Shown: piece after piece, positions 20,662 through 28,481 of the stretch
Numbering within the stretch: position 1 is the first letter of the stretch
Layout: each line of letters begins with the position of its first letter
From: DATMRS01 sp035566015
GTDB lineage: Bacteria > Pseudomonadota > Alphaproteobacteria > Sphingomonadales > Sphingomonadaceae
NCBI GenBank assembly: GCA_035566015.1
Contig: DATMRS010000020.1
Coordinates: 310,001 to 374,000, forward strand
Direction: 5' to 3'
Length of the DNA stretch: 64,000 nt
Notes under the pieces: model-generated
Database searches by the model: none
The model's input: the letters and a program-made list of their open reading frames with translations, nothing else
What the model was told of the DNA's origin: nothing
Program-made: the position numbers and the translations under genes

Positions 20662-22188
20662 TCATCGCGTTCGCGCTGTCCAGCCGCGTCGCCGCCGTTC
20701 CGTCAGACGGAACGGGCGCCGGCGGAGCCGCGCCCAGGCGATGCGGATGCCGGTGATCGAGGTGACGATCCCGAGAAGCGAGAAGAACCAGAGGAGGATA
20801 TCCCAGGCGGGACGGTGCAGCGTCAGCCCGTTCAGATCCCATTTGTGGAGCAGATCGAAGGCCCAGCGATAGATACGGTCGCGCCTGTCGAGGACGCGGA
20901 GAATAGCACCGGTGCCCGGATCGATATGCGCCCAGGTGCCGGCGGGATCAGCGAATTTTACCCGAAAGATCGGGAGTTGCGGCGGCGCGCCGACGTCATA
21001 CCAATAAAAGTCGGGCGCGCTCAGCCGATCGAAGGCGGCGATCGGTGCGCCGGGCACCAGCCGCGCGGCGGCGGCGCGGATATGCGCCGGGTCGATGCGG
21101 GCGGGGGCGAGCGTCCGCGCGTCGAGCGTTACGGCGGGGCCGCGCCCTTCGATCGTGAGCAGGGGTTGCCCGTCGAACCAGCTCAGTTCCACCCGTTTCG
21201 CGCCATCGGCGATCCGGGCGAGGCGATCGAAGGCGAGCGGCGGCGCATTTCCCGCATCGGCATAAGCGAGGCGCGCCGCCCGATCGATGCCGGGGCCGGC
21301 AAACAGCCGCCCGGGATCGACCGAGAGCCAACCGCTGAATATCCAGCCGACGAGGAGCAGGCCGCCGACGAGGCCCGCGACATGATGCCACGCCATCCAG
21401 CCGCGATAGGGAATCATCCGCCCGCCGCCGAACCGCCGCCGCCCCAGCCGGACGCGCAGCAGGCCGATCCAGATGCCGGCTATGGCGGCGACGATGCACG
21501 GCCCCGACACCCACAGCACCACCTGCCGCCATGCCGCATTGTCCTGGCGAAGCACGGTGGGATAGAGCCAGTGCGGCACCGAGCCGAGCCAGTTCCAGAA
21601 ACGCTCGCGCGCGTCGGTGTCGAGCACCACCATCCCCGTCGTCGACGAGACGTAGAGGATGCGGCCGCCCGGTCCGTCGAGCCGCGCCTTCCACAGGGGG
21701 CGGTGGCGATCGAAGCCGCCGGCGACCGTCCACTGGTCGCGCACGACCCGGCTGACGCCAGCCACGCCGGCATGGCCGAAATCGCCCGCGATCCGCCGCG
21801 CCGCCGCCGCATCGACGCTGCCCAGCGGCGCACCCGTCACCGCCGAATAGAGGCGCTCCGCCCCGTCCCATCCGCCGACATGCCAGACGGGCGCGCGCTC
21901 GCGCATTTCGAGGGCGAGCGTGCGCGGCGGCCCGCGTTCCGCCGCGAGGACGGCCGCCGGCTGGGCGCGCACCTGATCCCACGCGATCGGCGTGAGCCCT
22001 TCGAGACGCTCGGCCCTGGTGAGCGCGGGAAAGGGCACATAGATCATCACGAGGCCCGAGACGAACCACATGGCGAACAACAGGCAGGTGACGATGCCGA
22101 TCCAGCGATGGACGAGATACAGCCACCGCCACGCCTGATGACGCAGGGACAAGGCGCGCGGGTTAGAAGCGGGCACGCATCGACACAT
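20662..22188 (-). CDS. PepSY-domain inner membrane protein
   Basis: 508 residues. PepSY-associated membrane helices occur near residues 22-50, around 220-245, around 270-295 and close to the C-terminus. Conserved histidines lie in the helices (LVHRWIGI, WMAWHHVAGL). Family members often partner TonB-dependent siderophore receptors and are thought to reduce iron or transfer electrons at the inner membrane. Its start overlaps the receptor's 3' end by 26 nt, so the two are almost certainly co-transcribed. Confidence 0.83.
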   Translation of the reverse strand: MCRCVPASNPRALSLRHQAWRWLYLVHRWIGIVTCLLFAMWFVSGLVMIYVPFPALTRAERLEGLTPIAWDQVRAQPAAVLAAERGPPRTLALEMRERAPVWHVGGWDGAERLYSAVTGAPLGSVDAAAARRIAGDFGHAGVAGVSRVVRDQWTVAGGFDRHRPLWKARLDGPGGRILYVSSTTGMVVLDTDARERFWNWLGSVPHWLYPTVLRQDNAAWRQVVLWVSGPCIVAAIAGIWIGLLRVRLGRRRFGGGRMIPYRGWMAWHHVAGLVGGLLLVGWIFSGWLSVDPGRLFAGPGIDRAARLAYADAGNAPPLAFDRLARIADGAKRVELSWFDGQPLLTIEGRGPAVTLDARTLAPARIDPAHIRAAAARLVPGAPIAAFDRLSAPDFYWYDVGAPPQLPIFRVKFADPAGTWAHIDPGTGAILRVLDRRDRIYRWAFDLLHKWDLNGLTLHRPAWDILLWFFSLLGIVTSITGIRIAWARLRRRPFRLTERRRRGWTARTR

Positions 22189-24343
22189 CGATCGAACGCG
22201 GCCGCCCGAGTATCCATTGCTGGTCGTTATAGGTGGTCAGCACATACTCCTTGTCGAACAGGTTCTGGACGCGGACGTCGAGCGCGAGGCGCGGGCTCAG
22301 CGCATAGCTGATCCCGCCATCGATCACCGCATAGGCCGGCACGCGGAACCTGTTGGCATTGTCCGAATAGCGCCGCCCCACATACCGCAAGCCGGCGCGC
22401 ATCTGGAAGCGATCGAAGGCGTCCCAGCGCAGCCAGAGATTGGCGGCGGTTTCGGGAACGCCGGGCGGCGTGTTGCCGGTGTAGACGGTATCGCCGCTGC
22501 GGAAATCGTCGAAATCGGCGTTGAGGATGGTGCCGTTGGCGTCGATTCCAAAACCCTGCGGGAGATCGAGCGACAGCGACGCCTCCAGCCCCTTGGCCGA
22601 ACGCTGGCCGACCTGCTCGATCGGGCTGGTGGGCGTCCTTTGCGAGAGGAGCTTCTTCTTCACGATGCGATAGGCCGCGAAGGTGGCCGAGCCGCGACCG
22701 TTCAGGAAGCTGTATTTCACCCCCGCCTCGACCTGATCGCCGGTGGCGTTCTGCAATTCGATCTGCGAGCCCGAATAGCTGGTCAGCGTCCCCAGCGGAT
22801 CGGTGCCGGTGGAATATTGCGCGTAGAAGGAGAGCGTCGGCGTCGGCTGATAGACGCCGCCGACGCGCCATGTCGTGTTGCGCAGCCGCTTGCTGAACTG
22901 CGGGTCCTTGCCGGTCGCGCCGTTCGTGCCGTGGATGATGTTCCAGCGGCGCACATGATCGTGCTCGTCGCGGATGCCGGCGACGATCGAAAGCTGATCG
23001 TTGAAGCGCAGCCGGTCCTCCGCGAAGAAGCTGTATTCGCTGGTGCGCGTGCCGTAGCGCGGGGCGATCCCCTGCGTATCGAGGAAGGCGCCGGGATCGA
23101 ACCGGCGCGGATCGACCATGTCCTGCTGCGCGTCCGATCCGAAATCATTGCCGTAGGACAGCTTGATGCGATTGACGTCGAAGCCGACGACGAGATCGTT
23201 CCTGAGGCCGCCGAAGGCGGTGCGGATCTTCACGCTGCCCTGATCGCCGGTCTGCACCTGATCGTGGACGATGCCGAGATTGTCCGTCCGGTAGATCATG
23301 CCCGGGGTGTCGAAGCCGGTATCCTCATTATACCCGTTGGGGCAGAGGCCGTCGGCGCCGATCCAGCAATAGCTTTCGAGGTCCTTGAACAGCCGCCTGC
23401 TCGTCATCCGATAGGCGGTGTTGGTGAAGCTGAACGCGTCCGAGGGCGCCCATTCGGCCGTCACCAGCATGCGATTGTCGCGATAATGGAGACTGGCGTC
23501 GGCGACATTGTAGTTGCGACGGCGCGTGTCCGGCGCGATCCGGCCGTCGATAAGCGGCGTGCCGAAATATTCCATCGGCCGCTGATCGGCATAATCGTCG
23601 CGCAGCGTGAGGTGGAGATCGGGCGCGAGCGTGAAGCGCAGCGCGGCCGACAGCGCGAGGCTGCGCGAATCGCCGCGATCGACATAGCCGTCCGAGCGGC
23701 GATAGCTGCCGTCGACGCGATAGGCGACGCTGTCGCCGATCGGCCCGCCCGCGCCGGCGGCGACGTGCCAGCTATCCTGCGAGCCGTAACCCGCCTCCGC
23801 CTCGAACTCGGTGCGCTCGCTGTTGGGCTTCTTGGTGATGACGTTGATCGCGCCGCCGAGCGCCCCCTGCCCGTAAAGCACCGACGCAGGGCCGTTCAGC
23901 ACCTCGATCCGCTCGATATTCCACGGATCGGTGGGGAAGGTGACGGTGCCCGCCACGGGAAAGAGGCGGACGCCGTCATAAAGCTGGAGCACCGAGCCCT
24001 GCCCGCTGAACCCGCGCACGGCGAGCGCGGTGCCGCCATTGCCGGGATCGGCGACCGAGGTGACGCCCGGCGCGCGCGTCACCGCATCGACGACCGACAT
24101 GTCGCCGCGCGCGCGGATCTGATCGCCGTCGAGCACGGTGACGGTGGCGGGCGTTTCGAGCGGCGGGAGATCGAGGCGGCTGCCGGTGGCGGCGGGCATC
24201 GACAGCGCCGGCTGCTCATGCCCGACGACGAGGATATCGCCCCGCTGCGGCGCATCGCTCACCCCCTCGGCCTGCGCCGAGGCGGCGGCCAGCGCCGCCA
24301 GCGCACATCCGATCAACCATTTTTCGCCTTTACGCCCCGCCAC
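22163..24343 (-). CDS. TonB-dependent outer membrane receptor, siderophore type
   Basis: 726 residues with a signal peptide ending around AQA, residue 25. The plug domain (about 55-165) contains TVLDGDQIRARGDMSVVDAV, RGFSGQG and RIEVLNGPASVLYGQGALGG. The 22-strand barrel ends in the outer-membrane targeting phenylalanine (SMRARF). It starts at GTG 24343 behind GGGGAGAGG. It imports an unknown ligand, iron chelate or carbon source. It faces the IclR gene across a gap that carries a palindromic operator. Confidence 0.9.
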   Translation of the reverse strand: MAGRKGEKWLIGCALAALAAASAQAEGVSDAPQRGDILVVGHEQPALSMPAATGSRLDLPPLETPATVTVLDGDQIRARGDMSVVDAVTRAPGVTSVADPGNGGTALAVRGFSGQGSVLQLYDGVRLFPVAGTVTFPTDPWNIERIEVLNGPASVLYGQGALGGAINVITKKPNSERTEFEAEAGYGSQDSWHVAAGAGGPIGDSVAYRVDGSYRRSDGYVDRGDSRSLALSAALRFTLAPDLHLTLRDDYADQRPMEYFGTPLIDGRIAPDTRRRNYNVADASLHYRDNRMLVTAEWAPSDAFSFTNTAYRMTSRRLFKDLESYCWIGADGLCPNGYNEDTGFDTPGMIYRTDNLGIVHDQVQTGDQGSVKIRTAFGGLRNDLVVGFDVNRIKLSYGNDFGSDAQQDMVDPRRFDPGAFLDTQGIAPRYGTRTSEYSFFAEDRLRFNDQLSIVAGIRDEHDHVRRWNIIHGTNGATGKDPQFSKRLRNTTWRVGGVYQPTPTLSFYAQYSTGTDPLGTLTSYSGSQIELQNATGDQVEAGVKYSFLNGRGSATFAAYRIVKKKLLSQRTPTSPIEQVGQRSAKGLEASLSLDLPQGFGIDANGTILNADFDDFRSGDTVYTGNTPPGVPETAANLWLRWDAFDRFQMRAGLRYVGRRYSDNANRFRVPAYAVIDGGISYALSPRLALDVRVQNLFDKEYVLTTYNDQQWILGRPRSIDVSMRARF

Positions 24344-24506
24344 ATGCCTCTCCCCGAAGTTGATAAACGCATCCTCTGCTCCTGCGCCCTTGGGCGGGAA
24401 GGCGGCGGGGCAGCAAGCGGATTACGGTTGCGCGGACGGTTCGGTAACGTTGTGTAATCGGGTGGCGGCACATTGCGGGCCGCCTGTCGCAGCGGCGATG
24501 CTTAAA

Positions 24507-24521
24507 GTTGACATGCTCAAC
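24507..24521. promoter_or_regulatory. Inverted repeat operator, GTTGA-N5-TCAAC, copy 1
   Basis: A perfect dyad GTTGA-CATGC-TCAAC, preceded by TTAAA, lies between the divergent receptor and iclR genes. An identical pair of arms with the same 5-nt spacer lies at 25548-25562. It contains a -35-like TTGACA. It is probably the binding site of the IclR protein encoded next to it, though the MarR protein could also use it. Confidence 0.6.
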
Positions 24522-24566
24522 GCGGCGCGCGATCAGTCCTGCACGGCCTCCGCGGGAGGGCCGACG

Positions 24567-24590
24567 AAAAAGGGGGCCGGAGACGCCCCC
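24567..24590 (-). terminator. Intrinsic-terminator-like hairpin reading leftward
   Basis: Read on the minus strand: GGGGGC, a 7-nt loop, GCCCCC, then TTTTT. No minus-strand gene lies upstream of it, so it would end an RNA that starts inside or near the iclR 5' region, or act as an attenuator ahead of the receptor operon. Confidence 0.5.
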
Positions 24591-24661
24591 CGAGGATGCA
24601 TCGCGGCCGGCCCGAAGCGCGAAGAATCGCGGGGCTGGCGGCAAGAAGGGGGAGAACGCAG

Positions 24662-25498
24662 ATGGCGACGGCGGCTTCCGAGTCCCTGTCTCTCGCGGCC
24701 GAACCGGTTGACGATACGATCCGGTCGGTCGCCAAGGCCTTTGCCCTGCTGGAACGGATCAGCATGATCGGCACCGTCTCGGTCGGGCGGCTGAGCGCGG
24801 AGGCGGACATGCCCAAACCCACCGTCGTCCGGCTGATGCGCACGATGATGCAGTGCGGCTATGTCCGCCAGGCGACGCCGCGCGGCGACTATTGCGTGAC
24901 GTCGAAGCTGAGCCGGCTGGGCGCGAGCTTCGCGGGACTGCCGGCGGTACTCGAAGCCGCGACCGCGCGCGTCGACACGCTGACCGAGGAATTGCTCTGG
25001 CCGCTCTCGATCGCGACGCCCGAGGAAAGCGACATGGTCGTGCGCTACAGCACGATGCCGATCAGCCCCTATGCGCTGGCCCGCTCGACCGTGGGCAAGA
25101 GGCTGTCGATGTGGACGAGCGCGCATGGGCGGGCCTGGCTCGCTTACCATCCACTTGCCGAGCATCTGCTGGAGGCGGCGCCCGCCGAGGAGCGGCACTG
25201 GATCGGGCTGGAACTCGCCCGGACGCGCGAGCGCGGCCATGCGATCCGATCCTTCGGCCGCGACATGTCGACGAGCAGCATCGCGGTGCCAATCCTCGAC
25301 AAGGGCATCGTCGTCGCGACGCTGGGCCTCACCCATTTCCTGCGCGCCGTGCGCGGCGACGAGATACAGCGGCTGGCGGCACGGCTGCGCGCCGGCGCGG
25401 CCGAGATCAGCCGGCAGCTCGCGGCGATCCGGGTGTCGCAGGAAGAGGCGGCGGACACGCGCGTTCCGGCATCCGGAACGGCGCCCCACCCGGCCTGA
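24662..25498 (+). CDS. IclR-family transcriptional regulator
   Basis: 278 residues: N-terminal winged helix (about 18-80, with SVAKAFALLERI and MPKPTVVRLMRTM as the recognition helix) and a C-terminal effector domain with LARSTVGKRLSMWTSAHGRAWLA. ATG 24662 has a GGGGGAGAAC site. Family members sense aromatic acids or other carbon sources and bind short palindromes. Two such palindromes flank this gene, so it most likely controls the receptor run and the downstream secreted-protein run, and perhaps itself. Confidence 0.88.
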   Translation: MATAASESLSLAAEPVDDTIRSVAKAFALLERISMIGTVSVGRLSAEADMPKPTVVRLMRTMMQCGYVRQATPRGDYCVTSKLSRLGASFAGLPAVLEAATARVDTLTEELLWPLSIATPEESDMVVRYSTMPISPYALARSTVGKRLSMWTSAHGRAWLAYHPLAEHLLEAAPAEERHWIGLELARTRERGHAIRSFGRDMSTSSIAVPILDKGIVVATLGLTHFLRAVRGDEIQRLAARLRAGAAEISRQLAAIRVSQEEAADTRVPASGTAPHPA

Positions 25499-25547
25499 CA
25501 TGGGCGCGATCATCCGCCACTGAGCCGGTCGAGAGGCTACCATTTAA

Positions 25548-25562
25548 GTTGACAGTATCAAC
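25548..25562. promoter_or_regulatory. Inverted repeat operator, GTTGA-N5-TCAAC, copy 2
   Basis: GTTGA-CAGTA-TCAAC, again preceded by TTAA, lies 39 bp upstream of the secreted-protein start. A TTGACA -35 hexamer is embedded in it (25549-25554), with a poor -10 candidate 17 nt further on. A bound protein would cover the promoter, which suggests repression or ligand-dependent control. Confidence 0.6.
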
Positions 25563-25601
25563 CTGTAGTGCATTGATGCCGGAGGAGGGGAGAGGATCGA
25601 T

Positions 25602-26498
25602 ATGGGGCCAGGAAAGCCGAATTGGGCCTTGTGCTGGGCCGCGCTGGCGCTGCTCGCCGCGCCGGCCGCCGCATCCGCCGAGCAGGCGGCGCCCAAGCCC
25701 GCCTCGCGCGACGCCAAGCTGACGCCGCAGCAACTGGAGGAGTTGCAGCATGTGCACCATGGCTATCCGGGTGCGCTGGCACCCGAAAATCTGAACAAGC
25801 CGCGCCCGGCCGCCCCGGCGAACTTCACCGGCACCTGGTTCATCGACCTGAGCGAAGGCTTCAGCAAATTCATGTTCGGGCCGCCCTATCCCGAATTCTA
25901 TGAGGAAGGGAAAAAGGCGCTGGCGGCGGGGAAGGCGGCGATGGCGCGCGGCGAAACCTATCGCGACGCGATCGGCCAATGCTATCCCGCCGGCCTGCCG
26001 ATGATCATGACGCGCGTATGGCCGATCGCGATGATCCAGCTACCCACCGCGCTCTATATGGTCACGGGCTTCACCAACAGCTTCCGCGTCATCTATCTCG
26101 ACGGGCGGCAATATACCGATCCCGATATCGTCGTGCCCACCTATAACGGCGAATCGATCGGCCATTGGGAAGGCGACACGCTGGTCGTCCACACCAAATA
26201 TTTCGAAACCGATCATCATTATATCGACATGGGAATCCCCATCTCGGATAAGTTCGAGGTGACGGAGCGGATGCGCCTCATCAAAGGCGGCAAGACGCTC
26301 GAGATCGAATATATCATGACCGATCCGGACATGTGGAAAGGCGAGTGGCGCAGCACCAAGCGCTGGGACCGCCAGGATGAAAGCGACATCGGCGAGGTCG
26401 AATGCATCCTGCAGAACAATGCGTATCTGCCGGGCACCGAGCGCGGCAAGGCGGCGGCCGACAGCCGTGCCGAAGCCGCCGACGCGCCGGCCAAATAG
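25602..26498 (+). CDS. Secreted protein of unknown function, related to the protein at 19796
   Basis: 298 residues with a signal peptide ending near ASA (about residue 27). No named domain is recognised. Motifs shared with its relative at 19.8 kb include C-x-P-x-G-x-P-M, DGR, SIGHWEGDTLVV, ERMRL, and DIGEVEC. The ATG follows GGAGGAGGGGAGAGG. It is the first gene after operator copy 2 and is followed 19 bp later by the DUF6152 pair. Probably periplasmic and induced with the degradation genes. Confidence 0.7.
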   Translation: MGPGKPNWALCWAALALLAAPAAASAEQAAPKPASRDAKLTPQQLEELQHVHHGYPGALAPENLNKPRPAAPANFTGTWFIDLSEGFSKFMFGPPYPEFYEEGKKALAAGKAAMARGETYRDAIGQCYPAGLPMIMTRVWPIAMIQLPTALYMVTGFTNSFRVIYLDGRQYTDPDIVVPTYNGESIGHWEGDTLVVHTKYFETDHHYIDMGIPISDKFEVTERMRLIKGGKTLEIEYIMTDPDMWKGEWRSTKRWDRQDESDIGEVECILQNNAYLPGTERGKAAADSRAEAADAPAK

Positions 26499-26517
26499 CG
26501 AGGATTGCGGAACCATC

Positions 26518-26925
26518 ATGCGATATCTTTCAGCTGGCCTGGCAGGGCTTTTCCTCGCGATCCTGCCGATCGCGGCGTCGGCCCATCATTCCTTTGCGAT
26601 GTTCGATCAGAAGAAGGTCGTCACGCTGAACGGCACCGTATCCGATTTCCAGTGGACCAATCCGCACGCCTGGATCGAGCTTGCCGTGCCCGAGAAAGGC
26701 GGCAAGGTGACGACCTGGAGCATCGAGCTGAACAGCCCCAACAACCTGACGCGCCAGGGCTGGAAGCGCCATTCGCTGAAACCGGGCGACCGGGTGTCGG
26801 TGGACATCAACCCGCTGCGCGACGGCAAGCCGGGCGGCCTGTTCCTGTCGGTCAAGCTGCCCGACGGCAAGGTGCTCGATTCGGGCCTGCCGCGCGGCAA
26901 GCCCGTCAACGTCCCCCAGCTTTAG
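26518..26925 (+). CDS. DUF6152 family secreted protein, copy 1
   Basis: 135 residues with a signal peptide cut near ASA. The mature N-terminus begins HHSFAMFD, the family hallmark, then TLNGTVSDFQWTNPHAWIEL and a small beta-barrel-like body ending in NPLRDGKPGG. The function of the family is unknown; the histidine pair at the mature N-terminus could bind metal. ATG 26518 is chosen because it starts the signal peptide. Confidence 0.82.
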   Translation: MRYLSAGLAGLFLAILPIAASAHHSFAMFDQKKVVTLNGTVSDFQWTNPHAWIELAVPEKGGKVTTWSIELNSPNNLTRQGWKRHSLKPGDRVSVDINPLRDGKPGGLFLSVKLPDGKVLDSGLPRGKPVNVPQL

Positions 26926-26953
26926 GCCGGCCGGCAGAGAAAGGTTCGGTAGG

Positions 26954-27334
26954 ATGAACAACAGCAAGACAGCCCTTCTCGCGCTGGCCGCGATCGTCAC
27001 GGTGGCGGCGCCGGCGGTGGCGCATCACAGCTTCGCGATGTTCGACATGAACAAGAAGGTGACGCTGGTCGGCACCGTCACGAAGTTCCGCTGGATCAAC
27101 CCGCATAGCTGGATCGAACTCGACGTGCCCGACGGCGACAAGACGACCCACTGGACGATCGAGATGACCAGCCCGAACAATCTGGTGCATGACGGCTGGA
27201 AACGCACCTCGCTCGCCACCGGCGACAAGGTGACGATCGTCATCCATCCGCTGCGCGACGGCAGCCCGGGCGGATCGCTTGTCAACGCCCGCCTGCCCAA
27301 CGGCACCACGCTGGGCCAGAACGGCGCCAAATAG
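26954..27334 (+). CDS. DUF6152 family secreted protein, copy 2
   Basis: 126 residues and clearly homologous to the gene 29 bp upstream: HHSFAMFD after the signal peptide, LVGTVTKFRWINPHSWIEL, MTSPNNLVHDGWKR and HPLRDGSPGG. It is a tandem duplicate that has diverged mainly at the C-terminus, where copy 1 has an extra tail. Role unknown. Confidence 0.82.
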   Translation: MNNSKTALLALAAIVTVAAPAVAHHSFAMFDMNKKVTLVGTVTKFRWINPHSWIELDVPDGDKTTHWTIEMTSPNNLVHDGWKRTSLATGDKVTIVIHPLRDGSPGGSLVNARLPNGTTLGQNGAK

Positions 27335-27428
27335 CCGCGCGGCCGGACGGGAAAGCGAGCGCCCGGCTTTCGATCCTGACGCGAAACGTGCTTAATGGCG
27401 CGATCGCGCAAGGAAGGACCCGCGGCGG

Positions 27429-28424
27429 ATGATCACCGATACGAACGAAACCGATCCCGGCGCGCTCCCCCTGAGCCATCGGCTGGTCGCGTTCCGGATC
27501 ATCCAGCTTCATTATCTGATGCGCTCGGCGACCGCGCCGACATATCGCGATGCGCTGCAACTGACGGCGGGCGAAGTCGCCGTCCTGATGTCGATCGGCT
27601 TCCGCAAGGCGCTGACCGCGTCCGAACTGCTCCGCGTGGTGGGCCAGAGCAAATCACAGGTCAGCCGGACGATCGCGCCGATGCTGGCGAAGGGCCATAT
27701 CGGCCGCGCCTCGCTGCGCGCGCCGCTGACGCTCACGGCCGAGGGCGAGGCGCTGTTCGCCCGTATCCTTGCGCAGGCGACCGACAATGCCAACCGGCTG
27801 CTCGCCGATCTGGGGGAGAACCAGTTGCGCATCCTGGTGCGCGCGATGGGGCCGATGAGCCATGCGGCCGAACAATTGCTGGAGGAGGCGCAGGAGGCCG
27901 TCGGCGCGCCCGACCGGATTTCGGCCTATACCCCCGCCTCGCAGCAGCTTTTCAGCGACGTGACCGACATCAGCCCCTCCTCGGTGACGGCGCGGCTCAG
28001 CGCGCTTGCCAGCGTGTTGAGCCGCAGCGCGGCGCTGGTGTTCCGCGAGAGCACGTCGCTGTCGGGCTTCAAATGGGTGGCGCTGGCGCGAATCGCCGAA
28101 TTCGATCCGCTGCGCCTGTCCGAACTCATCCGCATCACCGGGCGCGACAAGGGGCAGATCGGGCGCGTCGTCGACGAACTGGAGGCCGAGGGACTCGTCC
28201 TGCGCCATCCCTATGAGACGCGCGGCAAGCTGACCCTGGGCGTGACCGACAAGGGCCGTCACGCCTTTTCGATTGTCGCCGAGGAATCGCTGCGGCGCGA
28301 GGCGATCATGCTGCGCAAGGTGCGCAAAAGCGATCGCAAGGCAGTGTTCAATACGATCGACGTCATCGGCCGCAACGCCCGCGCGTGGATCGCCGAAAAC
28401 CGTGGCCAGACGGCCGACGGATAA
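27429..28424 (+). CDS. Transcriptional regulator made of two fused MarR domains
   Basis: 331 residues, about twice the length of an ordinary MarR protein. Two winged-helix units are visible: one around residues 45-110 (TAGEVAVLMSIGF, ASELLRVVGQSKSQVSRTI, LTAEGEALF) and one around 215-285 (KWVALARIAEF, LSELIRITGRDKGQIGRVV, VTDKGRHAF). A single chain could act as a pseudo-dimer on an asymmetric site. It lies 94 bp behind the DUF6152 pair in the same direction and probably senses a phenolic substrate. Confidence 0.82.
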   Translation: MITDTNETDPGALPLSHRLVAFRIIQLHYLMRSATAPTYRDALQLTAGEVAVLMSIGFRKALTASELLRVVGQSKSQVSRTIAPMLAKGHIGRASLRAPLTLTAEGEALFARILAQATDNANRLLADLGENQLRILVRAMGPMSHAAEQLLEEAQEAVGAPDRISAYTPASQQLFSDVTDISPSSVTARLSALASVLSRSAALVFRESTSLSGFKWVALARIAEFDPLRLSELIRITGRDKGQIGRVVDELEAEGLVLRHPYETRGKLTLGVTDKGRHAFSIVAEESLRREAIMLRKVRKSDRKAVFNTIDVIGRNARAWIAENRGQTADG

Positions 28425-28436
28425 GGGAGGGAGAAG

Positions 28437-28481
28437 ATGATGAACAAGCAGAAGCCGACGATGCGGAGGGCCGGACGTTGA
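28437..28481 (+). CDS. Possible 14-residue leader peptide ahead of the SDR gene
   Basis: An ATG at 28437 has a strong GGGAGGGAGA site and encodes MMNKQKPTMRRAGR. Its TGA stop overlaps the TTG start of the dehydrogenase gene (TTGA). It is too short to identify, and may serve only to couple translation into the next gene. Confidence 0.35.
   Translation: MMNKQKPTMRRAGR

Larger units (their letters stand above)
24344..24661. other. Divergent control region between the TonB receptor and iclR genes
   Basis: A 318-bp gene-free stretch. It holds the inverted repeat GTTGA-N5-TCAAC (24507-24521), a leftward-acting intrinsic-terminator-like hairpin (24567-24590), a second imperfect GC hairpin around 24545-24562, and the ribosome-binding sites of both genes. 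No tRNA, riboswitch or reading frame of note is seen. Confidence 0.6.

Noticed and set aside
20644..22311. A 555-codon plus-strand frame opposite the PepSY protein
   Set aside because: Shadow of a membrane protein gene; proline/arginine-rich with no recognisable motif.
22217..24457. A 746-codon plus-strand open frame opposite the TonB receptor
   Set aside because: Low-complexity Arg/Ala/Gly composition, no domain, fully antisense to a receptor with clear motifs.
24507..24521. Reading the dyad as part of a leftward intrinsic terminator
   Set aside because: The arms are only 5 bp with no T-tract, and an identical dyad recurs at a promoter, which fits an operator instead.
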